Shown here one piece after another: positions 49,831 through 57,862 of a stretch of DNA of 64,000 bases (position 1 is its first letter; each line of letters opens with the position of its first letter). The notes beneath the pieces were generated by a model. It did not search any database. It saw only the letters and a list, made by a program, of their open reading frames with translations, and was not told the DNA's origin. Source of the stretch: CAG-791 sp963658695. Its GTDB lineage: Bacteria; Bacillota; Clostridia; Lachnospirales; Lachnospiraceae. A program made the translations under genes and the position numbers. The stretch covers positions 7,350-71,349 of the forward strand of contig CAVKRN010000006.1 of assembly GCA_963658695.1 (NCBI GenBank), in the 5' to 3' direction.

Positions 49831-51162
49831 ATGAAAAAGGCCGCCGTGCATAATCTGGGCTGCAAAGTGAATAGTTATGAGCTGGATGTGATGGTTCAGG
49901 AACTCAAAGGAGCCGGCTATGAAATGGTTTCCTTTGAAGATTCGGCGGATGTCTATATCATCAACACCTGCAGCGTCACGAGCATTGCGGACCGAAAGAG
50001 TCGCCAGATGCTGCACCGGGCTAAGAAAAGAAATCCGAATGCGGTTGTTGCTGCGGTTGGCTGCTATGTGGAGACGGACCGGCAGACCCTGGAGGAGGAT
50101 CCGCTGGTGGATCTTTGCATCGGGAATAACCGGAAGGGGAGCATTGCTCGAATCCTTACGGATTATTTAAACGGCACCATGCAGGAGGATGAAACCAGAG
50201 ATGATCTGACACAGCGGCCCATGTACGAAGAAATGCAGCTTCGTACACCGGGGAGAACACGTGCAGATGTAAAAATACAGGATGGCTGCAACCAGTTTTG
50301 CACCTATTGCATCATTCCCTATGCAAGAGGACGGATTCGCTCCAGAGATCCGGAGGATGTGATCCGTGAGGTGCAGGGACTTGCTGCGGACGGCGTCAAA
50401 GAGGTGGTGCTGACGGGAATCCATATTTCTTCCTACGGAAAAGAAAAAGGCCTGGAGCCGGATCGGGAACTTTTGAATCTGCTTCGGAGGCTTCAGCTCC
50501 TGACCGGAATCGAAAGAATCCGCCTGGGATCGTTGGAGCCGCGCATCATCACGGAGGATTTTGCGGCAGGGATCTCCGGGCTTTCGAAGGTATGCCCGCA
50601 TTTTCATCTGTCGCTGCAAAGCGGCTGCGATGACACGCTGCGGCGAATGAATCGTCATTACACAGCGGAAGAATACGATGCAGGAGTGGAGCGCCTTCGG
50701 AAAGTTTATGACCGGCCGGCGATTACGACGGATGTCATTGTTGGTTTTCAGGGAGAGACGGCAGAAGAGTTTGAAGCGAGCAGAAGCTTCCTGGACAAGG
50801 TGAATTTTTATGAAATTCACGTATTTAAATATTCCGTTCGGAAAGGGACCGCGGCGGAACACATGCCAAACCCCTGCAGCAATGAGGAAAAAAACGAGCG
50901 CAGCAGTGTCTTGCTGGAATTGACGGACCGGCAGGCAAAGGCCTATCGGAGAAGCTTTGTCGGACAGCAAGAGGAGCTTTTGCTGGAGGAGAAGATAGAA
51001 TTGGATGGGACAGCGTATTTTACCGGCCATACCATGCGCTATACGCAGGGCGCGGTGCCGGCGGAAGGCCGCAGAGAAGGAGAAATTGTGCGGGGCGTTA
51101 TAACCGGCTTGTCTGCGGACGGAACGATGCTGATGATGGAGCCATTGACGCTGCAAAAATAG
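49831..51162 (+). CDS. mtaB: tRNA t6A37 methylthiotransferase MtaB
   Basis: A 443-residue radical SAM enzyme that converts t6A37 to ms2t6A37 in tRNAs reading ANN codons. The N-terminal UPF0004 domain (AAVHNLGCKVNSYELD, INTCSVT, GCYVETD) binds one Fe-S cluster; CNQFCTYCIIPYARG near residue 155 binds the radical SAM cluster; a C-terminal TRAM domain lies after 380. Start at the ATG 49831, seven bases after AAGGAG; a GTG one codon earlier is possible. Confidence 0.94.
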   Translation: MKKAAVHNLGCKVNSYELDVMVQELKGAGYEMVSFEDSADVYIINTCSVTSIADRKSRQMLHRAKKRNPNAVVAAVGCYVETDRQTLEEDPLVDLCIGNNRKGSIARILTDYLNGTMQEDETRDDLTQRPMYEEMQLRTPGRTRADVKIQDGCNQFCTYCIIPYARGRIRSRDPEDVIREVQGLAADGVKEVVLTGIHISSYGKEKGLEPDRELLNLLRRLQLLTGIERIRLGSLEPRIITEDFAAGISGLSKVCPHFHLSLQSGCDDTLRRMNRHYTAEEYDAGVERLRKVYDRPAITTDVIVGFQGETAEEFEASRSFLDKVNFYEIHVFKYSVRKGTAAEHMPNPCSNEEKNERSSVLLELTDRQAKAYRRSFVGQQEELLLEEKIELDGTAYFTGHTMRYTQGAVPAEGRREGEIVRGVITGLSADGTMLMMEPLTLQK

Positions 51163-51185
51163 GGAAAACTACAGAAGAGGAAGAC

Positions 51186-52604
51186 ATGAACATAAAAAGG
51201 GTGAGCATCCTGCTGGCTGCGACAGTCGCTGCTGCTGCGGCGGGCTGCGCAGAAACGTCTTCAGGCATCGACGCACAAAATAAAACGGCAAAGACAAAGA
51301 CGGCTGCAGTGCAAATGTCACAGGGACAAGAGGGACTTCCGGAGAACGAGGAGAAGGAAGAAGGGAGCATACTTCATATCCAGTGCTGGGATGAGGAGTT
51401 TAAGTACCTTCTGGAAAAGTATTATCCCGGCTATGAGAAGGTGGATGAGAGCACCGGGAAAATCGGCAGTACAACTGTAAAATTTACGATTACACCGTTG
51501 GATGACGGCGAATATCAGAATCATCTGGATAGTGTTCTGCCGGAGAATACAGAGGCATCCGAAGAGAACAAGGTGGATTTATTTCTGATTGAATCGGAGG
51601 ATGCAGCCAAATATACGGATGCGGACACGGGCTTTGCCATGCGGCTGTCGGATCTTGGAATTACGGAGGAGGATCTTTCGGGACAATATACGTACACAAA
51701 GGAGGTGGTAACCGACGCAAACGCAGACTTGCGCGGGGCTACCTGGCAGGCCTATTCCGGAGGGATGATCTATAACCGGAAGGTGGCTTTAAAAGCCCTT
51801 GGATATGATGATCCGGACAGGGTGCAGGAGGCTGTGCAGGACTGGAATGCATTTAAACAGACTGCAGATGCCGTGAAGGCGGCCGGATATCAGGTGGCAG
51901 CTACTGCGAGCGATACCTATCGTGTGTTTGCAGGGAACGTAAGTCATCCCTGGGTGGAGGACGGGAATATCTCCGTCGACACGAATCTTTTGCAGTGGGC
52001 AAAGGATTCAAAGAAGATGATTGAAAAGGGAGAAATCACGGCGGAGGAGCTCTGGAGCACGACGTGGTACGAAGGCATCTTTGGCAGGTCGCCGGTGTTT
52101 GCTTATTTTGGACCGTGCTGGCTGCTAGACACCATTTTGGATCATGCAGAAAGCCAGGGATCCGGCGAGAGCGACTTTGGCATCGTGGAAGGACCACAGA
52201 GCTTTTTCTGGGGCGGCACCTGGATCTGTGCAGCCAAGGGGACGGACAATCCTGCCTTGGTAAAGGATATTATTCTGACAATGACAGCCGATGATGCGGT
52301 CATGGAGCAGATGGCTGAGAAGGAATCGGAATGCGTCAATAACCAAAAGGTCCTTACAGCGCTGTCCCGGAATGAAGTATATGACAATGCTGCACTTGAC
52401 GGGCAGAATCCCTATGAGATATGGGCATCGTCGGCTCAAAAAGTGAACGCGGCCGCCCATTCGGTCTATGACAGCGATTGCAGCGAAGCATTTCGTACGG
52501 CAATGGAGGGGTACTTTGACGGCAGCAAGACCTATGAAGAAGCTCTGGAGTCGTTTTGGCAGACCATCTCCGAGGCCTATCCGGAACTGTCGGTGGATGG
52601 TTGA
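51186..52604 (+). CDS. Orphan extracellular solute-binding lipoprotein (family 1-like)
   Basis: A 472-residue lipoprotein with lipobox AAGC (Cys21). The mature protein resembles sugar-type ABC binding proteins (LHIQCWDEEFKYLLEKYYPGY, GGMIYNRKVALKALGYDDP, GGTWICAAKGTDNPALVKDIILTMT). No permease or ATPase gene is adjacent, so it must use components encoded elsewhere or act as a sensor/adaptor. Residues 22-60 are a Lys/Glu-rich linker. GAGGAAGAC precedes the ATG. It follows mtaB by 23 bp and may be co-transcribed. Substrate unknown. Confidence 0.82.
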   Translation: MNIKRVSILLAATVAAAAAGCAETSSGIDAQNKTAKTKTAAVQMSQGQEGLPENEEKEEGSILHIQCWDEEFKYLLEKYYPGYEKVDESTGKIGSTTVKFTITPLDDGEYQNHLDSVLPENTEASEENKVDLFLIESEDAAKYTDADTGFAMRLSDLGITEEDLSGQYTYTKEVVTDANADLRGATWQAYSGGMIYNRKVALKALGYDDPDRVQEAVQDWNAFKQTADAVKAAGYQVAATASDTYRVFAGNVSHPWVEDGNISVDTNLLQWAKDSKKMIEKGEITAEELWSTTWYEGIFGRSPVFAYFGPCWLLDTILDHAESQGSGESDFGIVEGPQSFFWGGTWICAAKGTDNPALVKDIILTMTADDAVMEQMAEKESECVNNQKVLTALSRNEVYDNAALDGQNPYEIWASSAQKVNAAAHSVYDSDCSEAFRTAMEGYFDGSKTYEEALESFWQTISEAYPELSVDG

Positions 52605-52718
52605 TGCGGCTTTCAAAATAAGGTATCATATGGACCAAATGATTGTGATTTCTCGGAGATGGTCGTGAGAGCTGCATTTTGGTGCGGCGACAGACCGGTA
52701 TAGAAGAAAGTGTTTGAT

Positions 52719-52773
52719 AGAGAATTCGCCTGTGCTGAATTCTCTTCACGATGCCGCAAGACATCCGCGGCAT
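52719..52773 (+). promoter_or_regulatory. Two tandem hairpins before the ireB ribosome binding site
   Basis: AGAGAATTC (52719-52727) pairs with GAATTCTCT (52737-52745), and ATGCCGC (52751-52757) pairs with GCGGCAT (52767-52773). The second stem ends two bases before GAAAGGA, the Shine-Dalgarno site. A translational switch is possible but speculative. Confidence 0.4.
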
Positions 52774-52786
52774 GGAAAGGATAAAA

Positions 52787-53086
52787 ATGGCAGTTTCAGT
52801 GAAAAGATACAGCGAAGAGGATTTGAGCAACACGCAGTATTTTAAAGTAAAGCCAGATCAGGAGAGCGGAACCCGCAAGGTCTTGTCCATTGTCTACGAG
52901 GCACTGACCAAGAAGGGCTATGATCCTGTTAATCAGATCGTCGGATATATTATGTCCGGAGATCCCACATATATCACCAACTATATGGGCGCGAGAAGCC
53001 TGATTATGAAGGTGGAGCGTGATGAGCTGGTAGAAGAGATTCTGGAGGCATACATCGAGAACAATCGCTGGAATCAGGAAGTGTAG
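52787..53086 (+). CDS. ireB: IreB family regulatory phosphoprotein (UPF0297)
   Basis: A 99-residue protein matching UPF0297/IreB, a substrate of the IreK serine/threonine kinase in Enterococcus and linked to cell-wall stress. TQYFKVKPDQ, IVYEALTKKGYDPVNQIVGYIMSGDPTYITN and the C-terminal EILEAYIENN are family-typical. GAAAGGA six bases before the ATG at 52787 sets the start. It precedes ruvX, the standard Firmicutes order. Confidence 0.93.
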   Translation: MAVSVKRYSEEDLSNTQYFKVKPDQESGTRKVLSIVYEALTKKGYDPVNQIVGYIMSGDPTYITNYMGARSLIMKVERDELVEEILEAYIENNRWNQEV

Positions 53087-53097
53087 GGCAGCCTGAT

Positions 53098-53556
53098 ATG
53101 AGAGTGATGGGGCTTGATTATGGCTCTAAAACAGTAGGAGTTGCACTGTCTGACGAATTGCTGATGACGGCACAGCCCAAGGAGACAATCTGGAGAGATC
53201 GGGAAGGCAAGATCCGCAAGACATTGGCGCGGATCGAAGAACTGATTGTCGAGAACGATGTTCGACTGATTGTCCTTGGCTTGCCGCTGAACATGAATGA
53301 CAGCGTGGGAGAGCGTGCCGAGGCGGCACTTGCGTTCAAAGACCGCCTGGAACGTCGTACCTCGCTGCCGGTTGTCATGTCAGATGAGAGACTGACTACG
53401 GTGGAAGCGGATGAAATTCTGTCTAAAATGCAGATCCCGCCACAGCATCGCAAGCAGTATCTCGATCAAGTCGCGGCCAGTGTGATTCTTCAGGAGTATA
53501 TGGAGAACCATAGGAAAGAACTGGTACAAATTGGCGGAAAAGAAAAAACAGAATAG
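53098..53556 (+). CDS. ruvX: Holliday junction resolvase-like protein RuvX (YqgF)
   Basis: A 152-residue RNase H-fold protein with MGLDYGSKTVGVALSD at the N-terminus, VLGLPLNMNDSVGERAE in the middle and SDERLTTVEAD near residue 97. YqgF/RuvX acts in 16S rRNA maturation and is a putative resolvase. It follows ireB by 11 bp; its last 26 bases overlap the RNase J gene. Confidence 0.93.
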   Translation: MRVMGLDYGSKTVGVALSDELLMTAQPKETIWRDREGKIRKTLARIEELIVENDVRLIVLGLPLNMNDSVGERAEAALAFKDRLERRTSLPVVMSDERLTTVEADEILSKMQIPPQHRKQYLDQVAASVILQEYMENHRKELVQIGGKEKTE

Positions 53557-55228
53557 GAAGAAGAAAGCAAAGCTGACCGGACCGAGACTGAAGATTATTC
53601 CTTTGGGAGGTCTGGAGCAGATTGGAATGAACATTACTGCCTTCGAGTACGAAGACAGTATTATTGTTGTGGATTGCGGCCTGGCCTTTCCGGAAAATGA
53701 CATGCTGGGAATTGACAGTGTGATTCCTGATGTCACATATCTGGAGGAGAATATTGATAAGGTAAAGGGCTTTGTGATTACACACGGACACGAGGACCAT
53801 ATCGGCGCACTCCCCTACGTGCTGCGCCGGGTGAACGTGCCTGTATACGGAACAAGACTGACCATTGCGCTGATTGAGAACAAGCTCATGGAGCACAAGA
53901 TGATGGATACCACTCAGCGTGTTGTGGTCTCCTTCGGACAGACTGTCAATCTGGGACGGTTTCGTGTGGAATTTATCAAAACCAACCACAGCATTGTCGA
54001 TGCTGCTGCACTGGCGATTTATTCGCCCGCAGGCGTCGTGGTGCATACCGGTGATTTTAAGGTGGATTATACGCCGGTTTATGGAGATGCCATTGATCTG
54101 CAGCGGTTTGCAGAGCTTGGCAAGAATGGCGTCCTGGCATTGATGAGTGACTCCACCAATGCAGAGCGTCCGGGATACACGCAGTCGGAAAAGACGGTTG
54201 GTGTAACGATAGACCGGATCTTTGCGGAACATCGGGGGACACGGATCATTATTGCAACCTTTGCATCGAATGTGGACCGTGTGCAGCAGATCATCAATTC
54301 CTCCTACAAGTACGGCCGAAAGGTCGCTGTGGAGGGACGCAGCATGGTGAATATCATCGGAGCGGCCAGCGAGCTCGGATGCCTTGATATACCGAAGAAT
54401 ACGCTGATCGAGGAGGAAGAACTAAAGAACTATCCTCCGGAGAAAACAACGATCATTACCACCGGGTCTCAGGGTGAGAGCATGGCTGCGCTTACCCGAA
54501 TGGCGGAGGACCAGCACCGGAAGGTGAAGGTTGGACCGGGAGATACGATTATTTTCTCCTCTCATCCGATCCCGGGCAATGAGAAGTCGGTGACCAATGT
54601 CATCAATAAGCTGCTCATGAAGGGTGCGGACGTTATTTTTCAGGATGTACACGTATCCGGACATCCGTGTCAGGAAGAGCTGAAGCTGATTTATTCGCTG
54701 GTGCAACCGCAGTATGCGATTCCGGTGCACGGAGAATACCGTCATCTGATGGCACAGTCGAAGATTGCTGCGTCGCTTGGCATCCCGAAGGACAATATTT
54801 TTATCCTGCATTCCGGCAATGTGCTGGAGCTGAATGCAGGCGCGGCAGAGGTGACCGGAACGGTTCCGATCGGCGCAATTTTAGTCGATGGACTTGGCGT
54901 CGGTGACGTAGGAAATACCGTTCTTCGCGACCGTCAGCATCTTGCGGAGGATGGCATTGTTATTGTAACCTTTGCTATTGAGCGGGGAATGGATTACCTT
55001 GCTGCAGGCCCGAGCATTGAGAGCCGCGGCTTCGTCTATATGAAGGAAGCGGAGACGCTGATGAAGGAGGCCGAGGTTGTGGTTCAGGAGGCGCTGGCAG
55101 AGTGCCTTGACAGGGGACAAACGGATCAGGCTAAGCTCAAAACGAGCGTGCGTTCTGCGCTGGGAGACTTTTTCTGGAAGAAGACGAAGCGCCGCCCGAT
55201 GATCCTCCCGATTCTTATGGAAATCTAG
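53531..55228 (+). CDS. rnj: Ribonuclease J
   Basis: A 565-residue metallo-beta-lactamase/beta-CASP RNase with 5'-3' exonuclease and endonuclease activity in mRNA decay. The zinc motif THGHEDHIGALP is near residue 84, followed by HTGDFKVDYTP and GSQGESMAALTRM, with a C-terminal HGEYRHLMAQ and a dimerisation domain. The start is a TTG at 53531 inside ruvX (AGGAAAG about 12 bases upstream); no ATG fits before the conserved GPRLKIIPLGGL. The first 18 residues are Lys-rich. Only one RNase J is seen here. Confidence 0.94.
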   Translation: MAEKKKQNRKKKAKLTGPRLKIIPLGGLEQIGMNITAFEYEDSIIVVDCGLAFPENDMLGIDSVIPDVTYLEENIDKVKGFVITHGHEDHIGALPYVLRRVNVPVYGTRLTIALIENKLMEHKMMDTTQRVVVSFGQTVNLGRFRVEFIKTNHSIVDAAALAIYSPAGVVVHTGDFKVDYTPVYGDAIDLQRFAELGKNGVLALMSDSTNAERPGYTQSEKTVGVTIDRIFAEHRGTRIIIATFASNVDRVQQIINSSYKYGRKVAVEGRSMVNIIGAASELGCLDIPKNTLIEEEELKNYPPEKTTIITTGSQGESMAALTRMAEDQHRKVKVGPGDTIIFSSHPIPGNEKSVTNVINKLLMKGADVIFQDVHVSGHPCQEELKLIYSLVQPQYAIPVHGEYRHLMAQSKIAASLGIPKDNIFILHSGNVLELNAGAAEVTGTVPIGAILVDGLGVGDVGNTVLRDRQHLAEDGIVIVTFAIERGMDYLAAGPSIESRGFVYMKEAETLMKEAEVVVQEALAECLDRGQTDQAKLKTSVRSALGDFFWKKTKRRPMILPILMEI

Positions 55229-55340
55229 AGGAAATGCTGATTTAATCAGTTTTTCCTGAAACATTGACGAGAACGCCCCATTCGCAAGAGAAAAACTGCA
55301 TAGCAGCGGTTTTGCGAAAAGGCTCTGACATAGCGGTGAT
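55229..55340 (+). repeat. Repeat family A, copy 4
   Basis: It starts with a hairpin AGGAAATGCTGATT/AATCAGTTTTTCCT (55229-55257), the partner of the copy-1 hairpin at 3718. A TTCGCAA/TTGCGAA stem (55281-55287, 55312-55318) then encloses AACTGCATAGCAGCGG, and the GGCTCTGACATAG tail ends it. The hairpin may also act as the RNase J gene's terminator. Confidence 0.65.
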
Positions 55341-55364
55341 GTACTAACGAAAGCGGAGACGATG

Positions 55365-55805
55365 ATGAGACAGGAGAAGAGCAACAGACATCCCGGGAAC
55401 GGGTATTCACATGCTCCTGCAAGACGAGGCCAGCCGGGAACGCTGGACTGGATCGGGGACGCGGTGAAGATAGTCCTGGTTATTTTGGTGATTATGTTCT
55501 GCGTCTCCATGTCTCATCGTGCCTATGAGATTGGTTACAACATCTTTTATGAGAAAGCAATGGATGATTCGGCCGATGCAAGGACCGTGGAGGTAACGGT
55601 AACGGCGGATATGTCAGTGAGTCAGATCGGAAAGCTCCTGAAGGAAGAGGGACTGATTGCGGATGCGGAGGTGTTCCAGTATCAGGAACGATTTTCTTCC
55701 TATCACGGCAAAATAAAGCCGGGAACCTACCAGCTTTCTACCAGCATGACACCGAGTGAAATGATCAAGGAAATGGCGGAAGACAGCGAAGATGAAACCA
55801 ATTGA
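55365..55805 (+). CDS. MltG-like membrane protein lacking the catalytic domain
   Basis: A 146-residue protein with one membrane segment (about residues 33-53, VKIVLVILVIMFCVSM) and an external domain (about 70-146) matching the LysM-like half of MltG/YceG: VTADMSVSQIGKLLKEEGLI and KIKPGTYQLSTSMTPSEMI. The catalytic half of MltG, with its conserved glutamate, is absent. The arrangement MltG-like, TrmR, U32 matches yrrL-yrrM-yrrN of Bacillus. It may be a regulator or scaffold rather than a lytic enzyme. GGAG six bases before the ATG at 55365 (another ATG at 55362). Its 3' end overlaps the next gene by 14 bases. Confidence 0.8.
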   Translation: MRQEKSNRHPGNGYSHAPARRGQPGTLDWIGDAVKIVLVILVIMFCVSMSHRAYEIGYNIFYEKAMDDSADARTVEVTVTADMSVSQIGKLLKEEGLIADAEVFQYQERFSSYHGKIKPGTYQLSTSMTPSEMIKEMAEDSEDETN

Positions 55806-56469
55806 TGCAGAAATGGAAGAGCGGATTCTGACCTTTGCAGAGTCGATGTTTACCGGCAATACCGATTTTTTGAATCAAATAGAGAAGGAGGCACTGGGGG
55901 ATGGAGTCCCGATTATTCGGACCCAGACCCAGAGCCTCCTTCGTTTTCTGTTGGAGCTAAAGCACCCATCAAGTATTCTGGAGGTGGGGACGGCTACCGG
56001 ATTCTCCGCTTGTCTTCTGCGGACTTATGCGCCAAAAGAAGCAAGCATTACGACGATAGAAAAGGACCCGGAGCGTGCCCGAAAGGCCAGAGAGAATTTT
56101 GCCGGACTGAAGAAGGCGGTGGAGGACGGACAGACGGCCAGAGGCATTACGTTACTGGAGGGAGATGCGGCCGATATTCTGCCGAAGTTGGAGGGCCCAT
56201 ACGATTTTATTTTTATGGATGCGGCGAAGGGGCAGTATATTCATTTCCTGCCGGACGTTCTTCGTCTGCTATCTAGGGGCGGAATTCTGGTGTCGGATAA
56301 TATCCTAAAGGACGGTGAAGTGCTGGAGTCACGCTTTGCGGTAAAAAGAAGAGACCGCACCATCCATAAACGGATGCGGGAGTATCTGCTGGCGCTGGCG
56401 CACAATCCTGAGCTGCAGACACTCCTTTTGCAGGAGGGTGACGGTGCTGCCCTGTGCGTACGAAGGTGA
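55792..56469 (+). CDS. O-methyltransferase, TrmR-like (tRNA 5-hydroxyuridine methyltransferase)
   Basis: A 225-residue SAM-dependent O-methyltransferase of family 3. SAM motif ILEVGTATGFSACLL near residue 63, DFIFMDAAKGQY near 144 and VSDNIL near 165. Its position before a U32 protein and after the MltG-like gene matches the Bacillus yrrL-yrrM(trmR)-yrrN-yrrO cluster, where TrmR makes mo5U34 in tRNA from ho5U. The tRNA role is inferred from that context. Confidence 0.88.
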   Translation: MKPIDAEMEERILTFAESMFTGNTDFLNQIEKEALGDGVPIIRTQTQSLLRFLLELKHPSSILEVGTATGFSACLLRTYAPKEASITTIEKDPERARKARENFAGLKKAVEDGQTARGITLLEGDAADILPKLEGPYDFIFMDAAKGQYIHFLPDVLRLLSRGGILVSDNILKDGEVLESRFAVKRRDRTIHKRMREYLLALAHNPELQTLLLQEGDGAALCVRR

Positions 56470-56495
56470 GTGCGAAACGGAGATAGAGAGGAATC

Positions 56496-57749
56496 ATGAG
56501 TACAGGAGAAGACAGAAGACGGGAGGGCAAGCCCGAGCTGCTATGCCCTGCTAAGGATCTGGAAGTATTAAAGACGGCGGTAGACTTTGGCGCAGATGCG
56601 GTATACATTGGCGGAGAGGCATACAGCCTGCGGGCAAAAGCAAGGAACTTTTCCAAAGAAGATATGGCGGAGGGAATTGCGTATGCACACAGGAAGGGCG
56701 CAAGGGTTCATGTGACTGCCAATATTCTGGCGCATAATGCGGATCTGGCGGGGGCTGCGGCATATTTTCGTGAGCTGGAGGAGCTGCGGCCGGATGCGGT
56801 TCTGGTGGCGGACCCCGGAATGTTTGATCTGGCGCAGCAGAATTGTCCGGATGTGGAGATCCATATTTCCACGCAGGCGAACAATACGAATGCGGGAACC
56901 TTTCGGTTCTGGCACCGTATGGGAGCCAAGCGGGTGGTTTGTGCCAGGGAACTTAGTCTTGCGGAGATACGAAGCATCCGGCAGGAGATACCGGAAGATC
57001 TGGAAATGGAATCCTTTGTCCATGGGGCCATGTGTATTTCATATTCCGGGAGATGTCTTCTGTCCAATTATTTTACCGGACGGGATGCAAACCGTGGAGC
57101 TTGCACGCATCCTTGCCGCTGGAAGTATGCAGTCATGGAGGAAACACGGCCGGGCGAATACCTGCCGGTGGAGGAAAACGAGAGGGGAACCTTCCTTTTC
57201 AACTCCAAGGATCTGTGCATGATTGAGCACATACCGGATTTGTGCAGAGCGGGACTAAGCTCTCTTAAGATTGAGGGGCGCATGAAGACTGCCCTATATG
57301 TTGCGACCGTGGCCAGAACCTACCGGATGGCCATTGATGATTTCTTTGAGAGTGAGGACAAATATCGCTCCCGCATGGACTGGTATCGCAGCGAGATTCG
57401 CAAATGCACCTACCGCCGCTTTACGACGGGCTTTTATTACGGGAGAGCAGATACCGATTCCATGGTGTATGATAGCAATACCTATGTCAGTGAGGCGATC
57501 TGGCTGGGGATTGTGGAAGAAATCCGGGATGGACGGGCAAGATTTACGCAGCGCAATAAGTTTTCTGTCGGAGACACCATAGAAATCATGAAGCCGGATG
57601 GGAGAGACATTCCGGCACAGGTGTTGGGACTTTATACAGAAGAGGGCGAATGCGTGGACAGTGCGCCGCATCCGCAGCAGGTTCTCTACGCGGAGCTATC
57701 AGCGCAGGCTGAGGCTGGGGACCTTTTGCGGACGGCGAAAGAAGCGTAA
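56496..57749 (+). CDS. Peptidase U32 family protein, TrhP-like (tRNA U34 hydroxylation)
   Basis: A 417-residue U32 family protein. The family signature CISYSGRCLLSNYFTGRDANRG is near residue 178, with ELLCPAKDLEVLKTAVDFGADAVYIGG at the N-terminus and CRWKY following. U32 Cys residues bind an Fe-S cluster, and TrhP/YrrN-YrrO form ho5U34 from prephenate-derived chemistry in tRNA. Following the TrmR-like gene, it probably supplies the substrate of that methyltransferase. Protease activity is not expected. GGAATC lies before the ATG. Confidence 0.88.
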   Translation: MSTGEDRRREGKPELLCPAKDLEVLKTAVDFGADAVYIGGEAYSLRAKARNFSKEDMAEGIAYAHRKGARVHVTANILAHNADLAGAAAYFRELEELRPDAVLVADPGMFDLAQQNCPDVEIHISTQANNTNAGTFRFWHRMGAKRVVCARELSLAEIRSIRQEIPEDLEMESFVHGAMCISYSGRCLLSNYFTGRDANRGACTHPCRWKYAVMEETRPGEYLPVEENERGTFLFNSKDLCMIEHIPDLCRAGLSSLKIEGRMKTALYVATVARTYRMAIDDFFESEDKYRSRMDWYRSEIRKCTYRRFTTGFYYGRADTDSMVYDSNTYVSEAIWLGIVEEIRDGRARFTQRNKFSVGDTIEIMKPDGRDIPAQVLGLYTEEGECVDSAPHPQQVLYAELSAQAEAGDLLRTAKEA

Positions 57750-57862
57750 ACGGCGAGGACATCGGTTGCACCTAAGCGTTTGCTGTGCAGCCGGGGGAAT
57801 TTCATCTGAGCATGCCGAGATGACACCGGTACAATAACAACGGTAAAAGAGGAGAATGTGGT

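Noticed and set aside
57750..57862. Nitrogen-control operator or RNA motif upstream of glnN
   Set aside because: A TACAAT-like -10 is present near 57831 but no matching -35, GlnR palindrome or conserved RNA could be supported.
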